DNA of 64,000 nucleotides, taken from positions 1,984,001 through 2,048,000 of the forward strand of contig NBAZ01000003.1 of NCBI GenBank assembly GCA_002794735.1. Direction: 5' to 3'. The translations under genes and the position numbers were made by a program. The notes beneath the pieces were generated by a model, which searched no databases, had not been told where the DNA came from, and was given only the letters and a program-made list of their open reading frames with translations. This DNA is from Pyrrhoderma lamaoense. Lineage: Eukaryota > Basidiomycota > Agaricomycetes > Hymenochaetales > Hymenochaetaceae. Positions 38,151 through 47,654 of the stretch are shown piece after piece (the first letter of the stretch is position 1; each line of letters starts with the position of its first letter).

Positions 38151-40308
38151 ATGCAAGATATACAGAATACTCTAGAAGACTGCGGCAGACAACAGGATGC
38201 GCAGTCGAGATATAAAGAAACACTTTGTTACTTTATTGACGAGATTATGCATCCTCCCCCTTCTGATAACAGCGCTGCTAAGGCTGCGTGGTCTACTAAT
38301 CAGCAGAAGAGACTAGTTTGTGTCCTCAGTTTTTTTTGAATCTATCACTACTAATACCTCAAGTTATTCATAGAACGACCTTCGTCAGATCAGCTCAGAC
38401 CTATATCCAATATTACCCCCGGTGCCTTTTGAGGATATCGACGAATTCATGGATGATTCGAGGCGCCTAATATCAGACCTGGGGCCCTCTAATTTCTATG
38501 AGAAATGGCCCCGAAATTTAGGGGATATCGTTAAATTGAGCTGGAAGTACCAGAAGGTACTTAAAAAAATGGGGAAACAAATATCGTCGAATGTGCCAAT
38601 GTCTGAAAATATGGTGTTGGATGACGATAGTAATAATGGACCTCATGAGCTACAGAGCACAGGACACCGTACGTCCTCAAGGGTATCTGAAGAAGGGGAA
38701 GATACCTTAGGCATTATTAAATCGCTCTCAGATCAAGCCAATGACCTGGCCATGCTGGCGGAAGATAATGGCGCCATTCTCAGCAGCACAGATGAGAGTA
38801 TACATACTGAACTACACGGTGTCGAGGAAAGGTTCGAAAGAGGGTTAAAAAAAGATCACTTGTTAGCTCAAACTCCTGTATCAGAAATCCGCAACCTGGA
38901 AAGTCAACCCAAGAAAAAGGAGCGCAGGGTTGTTTTTGATTGTGTACTAGTTCCGTCCCCTGTGCGTCCAATGTCTACTTCCATGCAAGTTAAGATATAA
39001 AATGCTAACCTAACTGAAATTCCCATGATAGAACGAGTTGTTGGGCTCAAGAATGCTTGTTCAGGAAAATAAAATATCCCAAATCATCTTAGCTCATCCT
39101 CGGGATTACCTTGAAGGCGATTATCGGAGAATTCCACCTTGTAAAGAGTGCAGGATACGTGGGTTTGATTGTTTCACTCCTGGAAAAAATCCGAGTCGCT
39201 GTCGTCGCTGCAGTAGAGTTCGCACAGTCTATAAGTATTGCTGTTATTCCAAGTCCAGAAATTTGCACGGCGAAGGAGTAGCGACTCAGCTTGCAGATGG
39301 TGCATTAGTCACCATCCGCCCAAAAATCGCGAAGAAAGGATTTCAAGAGAAGACTGGCCCTTCAATGGGCCCAAGAAAAAGGCAGAGGCTTATTAGGAAG
39401 ACACAGGAACACAAAAAATGTAACCCCTGCAAACTAGAAAAACCAAAGTATGAGTTTTTACGAGCCTCCAATACAAACTCGAAAGAACAATCTCTGCAAC
39501 GCAGACTACGACTCCTTCGTAGAAGAGCAACAAAAGCTTGTACAAGGAGCCAGAGTGCTGGGGACTCCGTGCGATCATATGAGTCCTGTAAGAAAACTAC
39601 CGGACATTCAAGGACGTCTCCTGTACTATCCCCTATTGTTCCTCTGGCTCCTTCCCCCACAATCACATCCAATCTTCTCCCTCGTCTGCCTTCTCCCCTT
39701 ATTCTCCACTACAGCACGATGAACTATCTTATACGCTGGAGTTAAATCCATCCCCCACCTCCCAGTCTAGAGAATCATCTCTGGTTATCCCAGGACCTGA
39801 CCACTATCATAGTGGTCCCTCTCCAACAACTGAAGAACCAAATAATGTTTGGCAACCGGAATTGAACCTCACCATTCCTGTAGAATACCAGTTCAACTTC
39901 AGTATGCTTGGATCCAAAGATTCATCCCCAACTTTTCCTGCACTGACGTTCTCCACTATACATAAGTCAACCACCCCATCAGCCATTTTCAGTGGCTCAG
40001 TATCAAGAGTACACACCTCCCCTTATCCTCCTGCTCCCGATTCCTCTGCACTCGATGCTCGAGTCAATGGTGATAGAATAGAGCTGGAGACCCATGAACA
40101 TCGTGATATTGAAACCCAGGCTAATATGCAGCAACAAAATCACAAGTTGTATCTACAAAACATTGACTCTTTGTCTAAAAAGGTAGACGACCTTGCGAAT
40201 GTTCATTCTGCTATGGTGGAACTGCAGACTGAGCAAGCAAAGCAGATAGAGGAAATAAAAGGTAGCATACAGACGCTACTACAAACCATTCGTGAAGAAG
40301 AGGCCTAG
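38151..40308 (+). CDS. Unnamed lineage-specific protein with internal Zn2Cys6-like cluster (paralogue 1)
   Basis: I do not recognise a named family. Start ATG 38151 (MQDIQNTLEDCGRQQD). After a short intron ending before 38375 an N-terminal domain reads LNDLRQISSDLYPILPP, PFEDIDEFMDDSRRLI, FYEKWPRNLGDIV; it is clearly shared with the gene at 42516 (KELRHIGRYLSPV, PFEDVEEFINDVDK, AYKKWPSNLGACI). An acidic, Ser-rich middle follows, then after an intron (about 38990-39032) the cluster PPCKECRIRGFDCF, PSRCRRCSR, YCCYSK, spacing C-x2-C-x6-C-x9-C-x2-C-x9-C, near the Gal4-type pattern but without the usual Arg/Lys stretch between Cys 2 and 3. A second Cys pair (KKCNPCKLEK) follows. A likely intron, 39623-39714, leads to a Ser/Pro-rich part and a C-terminal coiled coil (LDARVNGDRIELETHEH, LYLQNIDSLSKKVDDLANVH), stop 40306-40308. 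DNA binding is possible but only inferred. Confidence 0.65.
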
Positions 40309-40515
40309 GTAGATGTATGCTGACAGACATGTATATGAACTCGCATTGAGCTCTAGAGATGGCACTCTACGTAAAGTATCGTATATGTACTTCTTTACGC
40401 CCTATCTTCTTTAACTATCAAACAGTTCGATACATGTATTTACGTCGTGTAAACATTTTCTTAACCTTGTGCCCCATTTTAGCATGGGCGAACAGAGGAC
40501 AATGTAAATAATAAT

Positions 40516-41277
40516 CTAATCCAAACCTAATAAAATATCTACCATCAGATCCTCTTGCTCTTCTCTAATAGCATCTTCAATTCTCCTTTCACGCTCCTTC
40601 TCCAATTTTATTTGTACTTTCTTCCCAATCTCTTCTGCCTTCTTCCTCAGGCTAGCATTCTCCCGTATAAGCTTCTCATTCTTATCCCGTATGATTTTAC
40701 TCTTTCGTTGTCCTCGAAGCATCAGTTCATAACATGTCTTGCGCTCTCGTATCTTACTTGCAGCCATATGCGCACATGCCCAGTACGTCGTCCTAATTGC
40801 ACAGGTATATTCGTCATGATGCATATTTGTGCGCATAATGCTTAAGCCAGAAGAAGTATTGAGTATTTCTGGCGTTTTTGTTCTTCTATAAAAGCAAGCA
40901 CACGCGGATGCTGTAGGCCCGTCTCTTGTATCGCTCCTACCACTGCTACCAGAATCGATCTGTTGGATATCAACTAGAGTAATCTCATTCGTCGCCAAAT
41001 TGAGAACGGACTCGAGTCCATTGGTGATATCCGAAGGTTCCCTGGTGCCGTCAGGGGTAGGTCGGTGTCCATCATGAGATTTCCGTAATTTTTTAGTGGG
41101 ATTTTCAGATGATACAATTTCAGCAGTAGCATCTGCAAGTTTTTCAGTAGTAGTGTAACATCCTTGTTGCGCGTCCCCAAGAGGACAGATTTTTCTTTTC
41201 TTTATGTATTTTCTTGATATATGTTCTTCTTTCTCATTCTCTGCAGCACAGTGATCTGTTTTATGAGCCATAAACAT
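40516..41277 (-). CDS. Orphan coiled-coil protein
   Basis: An open frame of 253 codons from ATG 41277 (MFMAHKTDHCAAENEK) to the stop at 40516, convergent with the preceding gene. The N-terminal two thirds are Lys/Glu/Thr-rich and disordered; a small Cys/His-containing stretch (HHDEYTCAIRTTYWACAHM) precedes a long charged helix (KIIRDKNEKLIRENASLRKK, KVQIKLEKERERRIEDAIRE) ending MVDILLGLD. The helix suggests dimerisation. It lacks the Asn-x-Ala-Ala signature of a bZIP basic region. No family is recognised. It could be part of a longer spliced gene. Called on ORF length and a believable protein composition only. Confidence 0.45.
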   Translation of the reverse strand: MFMAHKTDHCAAENEKEEHISRKYIKKRKICPLGDAQQGCYTTTEKLADATAEIVSSENPTKKLRKSHDGHRPTPDGTREPSDITNGLESVLNLATNEITLVDIQQIDSGSSGRSDTRDGPTASACACFYRRTKTPEILNTSSGLSIMRTNMHHDEYTCAIRTTYWACAHMAASKIRERKTCYELMLRGQRKSKIIRDKNEKLIRENASLRKKAEEIGKKVQIKLEKERERRIEDAIREEQEDLMVDILLGLD

Positions 41278-42515
41278 ATTCTTTCCCTTGAGCTTTAGAT
41301 TTTTCGTATGATCATGGGTCCTCAAAATTTATAGTCAAGCACGATGGTTTACTTGCAAGCTACGCCGGTACCAGTGAGATATAAAAAGACGAAGTAGTGT
41401 TCACTGCCAAAGTAAATAACAGACTTTGCATCAAGAGATTCAATTGATAGAGCTGTTAACGTTGTTTGCCGTGCCCCTATGAGAATTTGGTGGCGAGAGA
41501 AGTGATGATGATAAGAGACTGATAGTTGGATTACTCTTCAAAAGTCGGGATTAAAGATTCCAATGGTCTTGTATCGTTCCTCCTTCTTTAAATAGGGTAG
41601 TATCCACAGAACATGCAGAGTTTTTGTGTCGGACACAAGTAATGAGGGCAGATAGAAAGGGGAAATGACCCGCCCACCTAAATCGGATAGGATTATCTAA
41701 AGCATCAAGTGGCTGGTATTGACGGTTGTTTCGCTTGTATGCTACAGACTATCAAATAACTACCTTCTTTTCCCGAATTATTTGACTCCATAGTAATTTC
41801 AAGTTGGTACCAAGCTCTCTGATTACTGTGATCAGTTGACAGTCATGATCACACAAACTACCAACAAGATTGTCAGTTTACCTTGAAAAAAGCCACATGT
41901 CTTACTCTAAACAAACCAATTCACAAACACCTGACGATAATATCAGTCTCAATTGTAATTGTACGTTCTCTCTGAAGCGTAGCAAGCCACTTTTACTATT
42001 TGAGATCTGATATGAATCGTCTATGGCTGTTTCTGATATCTGTTTGTCTACTCGTAATTTCTCATCATACGTACTATCAGTCATACCGTTCGATGCCATC
42101 TCTTAGTAAGAGATATCTGAGGCCATTGACAGAAGAATCAAAGTAGGAGAAACAAAGCTTCAAACCAACGTCAAATGCTCGCAAGCCCACCTTTCTGATT
42201 TCGGGTATTCCAGCTAGTCCAACTCTAACGGTCCAATTTGAGCGTACTTGTCCACACATAGAGTTTCGTCTTTCAAGGTGAGTCGTGTTGTCATGCTCGG
42301 CGACTAAAATATTTTTTTAAAATGCGCGTTACGTGACCAGTACTAATACATCTACTATCAGGCGATTATAGCCTGTGTGCTAGTATTAATATAGTAATAC
42401 ATGTAGCAGATATGGCTAGTAATCTTATCCGTCGAAGCCAAGGCATTTCTTTCCCCGGGGTTTCGTTCACTGCTTTCTGCTTCGAGTTAGAGTGAAAAGG
42501 CAACAAGAACGTTTG
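41278..42515. other. Intergenic stretch inside the paralogue island
   Basis: Short minus-strand ORFs at 41902-42099 and 42077-42259 show no domain. No repeats flanking the paralogues were spotted by eye. Confidence 0.45.
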
Positions 42516-43509
42516 ATGGAGGTAGTCAATGATCAATTTGTAACAGCGAGCAAAAGATATCTAACGACACTCAGTTGCTTGGCCGACGAAATCACTCACA
42601 TCCGTTTCTTTGATGACGACGATGCCTTGCAAGCATGGTACAAATGGTTGTCCTTAATGTTGGTGAGGATCCATTTATTTCATTCTACTAAGTCAACATT
42701 GATTAAATAATACGTACTAACATTGGTTAGAAGGAGCTCCGTCATATTGGTAGATACCTCAGCCCAGTATCTCTTACAAAACCATTCGAAGACGTAGAGG
42801 AGTTCATTAACGATGTGGATAAGGGCATACGGATGAATAACGTTTCGGAAGCATACAAAAAATGGCCTTCAAACCTTGGCGCATGCATAACAGCAGTGAG
42901 CGGAAGCGCTGTAACGCTTCCCAAAATGGCAAAGCAGGTTGCCAGTGTAGAGGATCCCAATGCTCTTCGTCCAGTAACGTCCGAATCAGATGACGAACCT
43001 GTAGAGATATCTTCTAGTACGATCGAGGAAACACAAGGAGCCTCGACAATCCGTAAATCAACTCGTATGAAGAAAAGGAAAATACTGTCGGAATGCCAAA
43101 CTTCTTATGTTGGACAAAAGCCAATTAAGAGGAGAACGGACAGAGCTCGCTCAGAACCCGAAATTTCTAATCCAACCCTGGCGGGGCCATCTAATACACA
43201 TGTATGAATTCTCAATTCTTCTCCTTTCTCTTAATTAGAAAAACCGTGACTCATTTGTTGTTACTCTTCACTTTAGGCACCCCCGTCAGCCCTAATGAAA
43301 AGTCTAACGGTGTTAGAGAAATTTCATATAAAATCTCTCATGACAATGATTTTGTAATCGGTGATTTTCATCGCAATCCGCCATGTAAGGATTGCGGGAA
43401 GCAAGGTTTAGATTGTTTTACAGAATTTGAGACTCCAGTCAGTTGTCGCCGTTGTAACCGACGACACCAGAATTGCTGTTTCTCCAAAAAAAGGCCCACA
43501 AAAGACTGA
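42516..43509 (+). CDS. Unnamed lineage-specific protein with C-terminal Zn2Cys6-spaced cluster (paralogue 2)
   Basis: Paralogue of the gene at 38151, shorter. Start ATG 42516 (MEVVNDQFVTASKRYL). Exon 1 ends LSLML; after an intron to about 42731 comes KELRHIGRYLSPV, the shared PFEDVEEFINDVDK and AYKKWPSNLG, then a basic Ser/Thr-rich middle with TRMKKRKILSE. After an intron (about 43202-43276) the C-terminus carries DFHRNPPCKDCGKQGLDCF, PVSCRRCNRRHQNCCFSK, spacing C-x2-C-x6-C-x9-C-x2-C-x6-C, exactly the Zn2Cys6 spacing, followed by KRPTKD and stop 43507-43509. The frame after the second intron works only with one extra base, most simply in the C run 43280-43284 (giving THAPPVSPNEKS). Lacks the coiled-coil tail of paralogue 1. 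Function unknown. Confidence 0.62.
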
Positions 43510-44500
43510 TAGTGTGGAAAAGCTTTGGGTATCCTAGACATACTATATGGAACCATCCCGGGATTTTTTTTGCTTAGACTAGACTACTGGGTAGTGGATT
43601 ATATGCTTTGGTTTGCTTAGTTGCAATCGAAGTTTCGATCTCGGTTTACAACGGCGAAATCAAGAATCGTGATCAGTACTTGATACTTATCCTGAATTAT
43701 TTTTTCTTTGTCTCTAAAGTATATATATGCTTATATTAATTTTTGGACTTCACTGGTGGTGTGTCAATGTCAGTTATGATACACTGATAGAGTGAATGTA
43801 CTAAAGATATATATTACTATGCTATCGCGAACCGAAGTATAGAACACGGGGAGTGAATATATGTCCTTAACAATTTATAAAAGATCATACAAAGGCGGTA
43901 AACTACTACCGAGGTTAAGGCGAATCCTTTCGACAATAACCCAAAACAAGATCTGTAGGATTCAAATCGACGTCGTCCTAGATGTCTCGTCCACCGTTTT
44001 TGGGGATCAGCTGATATGAGACCCACCCTATCGAACAAATAGGACAGAAAGGCAGGATGTCATTGATGTCAATGGGCTGCATAACAATACCTATAGTATA
44101 GCAGGGGGACTAGAGACTGTGATTTTCTTAATTCGCTATCAACACAGCCTATTTCTGACCTTTATTCTATTATCATCCCGCATACGTCCACATTGATAAC
44201 AATTTCTCCGACCTCAAGCAAGGTTTCTCTCACTATGAAAGCTTCCGATGAGCAGGTCATCACAACCCACAAACAGCCACATAGAAAGAAAAGAAGAAAT
44301 TGAATTAGTGTAGATAAAGACTAGAAACACACAGTCGAGAGACATCATAAAACAACAACGAAAAAAAGAAACACAGCTCTTATCAATTATCACTCCCCTT
44401 ACACTTCTTTTCTCCATTCCCCTTTGACTTTGTGTTCTCCAAGTTTCTACATATACGTTTCCCCCTCCTCCTCCCCACCCTTTCCCCATTTTCGTATGTT
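43510..44500. other. Intergenic stretch between paralogue 2 and the proteasome gene
   Basis: AT-rich with no recognisable ORF; the right part (44210-44490) is pyrimidine-rich and is the 3' flank of the minus-strand proteasome gene. Confidence 0.5.
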
Positions 44501-45991
44501 CTATGAAGTCATCTCCACATCATCCGCCTTCGCAAGATCATGCTTCTTTAATAAACCATCAATTTCTGCTGGTCGGTAAATCTTTGCTTTAGGGGTTTTC
44601 GATTTCGGATCGAGAGTTAAAGTTGCAAATTCCACTAAAGTAGCCGCCAAAATAAGAAATAGCGAGCCAGTAATCCAAAAATGAAGGGAAAGGGAAAAAA
44701 ATTATGTCAGCTCATAATCAGAAAGAGAAAGTCATGATAGTCATGATGGATTTTAAGACACAAAACACATACACTTCTCACTCCCAAGCGTGGTGCTATC
44801 CATAGTCTTACTGAGCGTCTTCAACACAAGCCCAATAGCATCCTCCAACGATATATCCTCCTTATAATCCTGCTTCAACAAACTCTGCGCCGTTCCATTA
44901 TTCGCTCCAATACACGTCGCCTTCCACCCGAATAATTTCCCGACGGATCAGAGTGGTAAAGTTGGAAATCGTAATGTGGGTCCCAACCGGCATAGAGTAA
45001 GGAAACACCAAAAGGTCGGAGACCACCGAATTGAGTGTATCCTTGTTTGAGGTCACAGAGACGTTGTGTGAGTTGTTCTACGGGGATGTCTTCACTATAG
45101 GAGAAGAGATGTTGTTGGGCTGCTTGACGGGCGTAGTTGACGAGTGAGATAGCATCAGCTGTGTATCCCGCAACTCCTGCTACGACGTTTCTAGTAGGTC
45201 GTTAATATGATTTATATTGAAGAGGTTGAAGGCCATTTTCCGATATGACATGTGCGTTATTGATTTTGATCAATCAATCAAAGAAAGTTAGAGAAGCTAT
45301 CAATATTACAGAAAAAAGATAGCAAGACATACGAGTTAAGTAAGAAGATCTTCTCCCCACTTCCTCCATACCCCCGGTAGTAGCACCAGAGAGATCAAGT
45401 AACTTTCCAGTAACTTTCTTCTCAGCTGCGAGGACAACACCTTCCTTTGACAGGACACCTATAACCGTACCCGCATGCGAGATAGCTTCCATAGCATACT
45501 CGACTGATTTATACGTTTAATTCGAGTAGATTACACTGTAAGTGGGGAAAAGGGTGTTATAAGAGTCTAAAACAGGACTTACTTTGGTACAAACGACCTA
45601 AATAATCATGCACAGGACACAGGTTAGGGAATCATATTGATAGAAAGAAGAACAAGAAGAGACATACCCTCAGGGGAGAATATCGTCGTCCGACCTATCC
45701 CATTCCGAATCCGAAGTAGTAGTATAGATTTTTATGCGTTCCAAACAATAACGTAGTTTGTAGTAGCACATAGATCATAAGACACAGAGAAGAAGGAGGA
45801 GAAAGTGTTGTGTAAGTAAGACCCGTCTTTCGAGTGTTCTCCCAAAGTAAAGCATATAATATGGTGCATACGTACTATCATATCTTCTAGCCTACATAGA
45901 TGATGGATAAGTTATTATTTCAGTAACATATCCTTATTCAGTGATACAGGTAAAGGAGAGGGGGGGAGCATATAGAGAACCTACTCACCAT
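44501..45991 (-). CDS. PRE9: 20S proteasome subunit alpha-3 (PSMA4/Pre9)
   Basis: An alpha-ring subunit of the 20S core particle. Spliced N-terminus [20 protein letters not shown] then [156 protein letters not shown], ending DDVEMTS with the stop at 44501-44503. The alpha N-terminal motif is split over tiny exons: ATG alone at 45991-45989, 16 nt at 45891-45876, 27 nt at 45694-45668, 15 nt at 45597-45583, then the exon from 45503. Two places need one extra base: the G run opposite 45372-45376 ([11 protein letters not shown]) and the G run opposite 44937-44939 ([11 protein letters not shown]). Since the gene is essential or nearly so, assembly error is the likelier cause. Confidence 0.95.
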
Positions 45992-47654
45992 CTTGAATAG
46001 TGTTTGATCTCTTTATCACCACAATAAGATTAAAAACCCCGTAAGACAAGAACCAAAGAGAGCTCTAACAACGATACGGTGTCAACAAACAAGTTATCGT
46101 ATAGAGGGGAAAATCGAGTTGTTATGAGTCGTTTGTTAGCTAACTATCGCGCGCGGAAACTCGACGCGTCACTTTTTGGTGTAAGTACTTACGCGTCCAT
46201 TAAAATCGCGTCGATCGGTTAACTTTCCCATTTTAGAGCTTCATATCAGTCATTTGTTTTTATTACTTATATGCATTTATAATATTATATAATATACTCT
46301 GACTAATAAAATAAACAAGAACTCACAACTTTGTTTGTGGCTCTAACATCGTTTGCGTGTTATCATGCAGCTGCTTAATTGACAAAGTATACCAACTTTA
46401 GATATTGACCTTTTTTTTTCTTTCTTCCATTGCAGGTACATACACGTGTACAACACCTTGTGTCGTAGCTTAAGTTTAAATCAGAAAAATAGTAGAGAGA
46501 GGAAGAGGGTGTGCGAGGGAGAGCAAGGGTAGGGAAACTGAGAAGAAAAGAAGGGGAGAAGGAAGAGAACGAACAAATTAGTCCAAAGAAAAACCAAAAA
46601 AGGATAAAACAAGAAGTATGTACTACTATACGATCAAAGAAAGAAAAATCAAGTATGAAGCTTAGAGTAAGAGGGGAAGGGAGGGTAACTTACTAATTTT
46701 ATATAGAAATGATATGTAAGATACAGAGAAAAAAAAGATAGGAAGTAGAAGCAAAGGGTAAGTAACCCAAAATAAAGATCGGGAAAATGTGTGTGTATGT
46801 GGTAAGAGAGAGGGAGCGGGTAATACTGGTGGAGTAGAAAAGAAAGGATAGGAAAGAAAGGAAGGGGTCCTAGTCGTGTTCTGTTTATATGTATATACAT
46901 ATAAATGTCCGTCCTAATATGTAATGTAAACAGTAGAAAGAGAGGTGTCGAGATACGAGAGACAGAGACGAGGGGAAGACATCTCGAATGATATAGTTTC
47001 GGAGTCAGTTTTGCTTATAGGGGATGGAACTTAAAGAGGGAAATGGTAGGTGGTCCGGCCAAAGAAAGAAAAAGAGAGAGAGAGAGAGAGAAAACTGTGG
47101 TATTGGTAGATCGGATAGTAGTGATAAGTAACAGTGGTAGTGATAGAAGTAATGGGTTAAATGATAAAAAAAATATGGTTTTGCAGAGGAAAAAAACATA
47201 AAAAAGTATATAAGGGGCCAGATGTATAGCTGTATAAGATGTACTTGTAAGAAGAAGAAAGAAAGGAAGTAAACGCATAATAACCAGCAAATGCCAAGAA
47301 AGAAGATGAAGCTAGGACGGGGAAAAGGGGATCAAAATTAGAGAATGAAAAACAAAAAGTGAGAAAATTAGTTGGCTTATATACAAAAAAACACAAAGAA
47401 ATTCAGAAAAATTATATATCGATGACTATTTTTAATCCTCCTTCTTAGCAGAAATAACCCCAGAAAGCCAAAAACCAACAACAGCGGTAAAAGAAGGGCA
47501 GAAAATAAAGAAAGGGAAGAGCAAAGAAGGGTACACAACACACGGACACACTTAGCAACGAACAACGGATCTCACACAAACCAGTAAAAGAAAAACAGGA
47601 AACATCCCAACCCAATCCAAATTCTTTTCTTTTCCCCTCTGTGCCTCTAACCTT
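45992..47654. other. Long intergenic region with strong purine bias on the plus strand
   Basis: It lies upstream of the proteasome gene and downstream of the Ser-rich gene, both on minus. From about 46.48 to 47.57 kb the plus strand is dominated by A and G, including a GA run. No coding pattern is seen on either strand; long minus-strand ORFs here are Phe/Leu/Ser-rich products of the pyrimidine tract. Confidence 0.6.
47073..47090 (+). repeat. (AG)9 microsatellite
   Basis: A short AG dinucleotide run inside the purine-rich tract. Confidence 0.9.

Noticed and set aside
43817..44038. Minus-strand ORF of 73 codons with an Arg-rich start
   Set aside because: No support beyond being open; no plausible start context or family.
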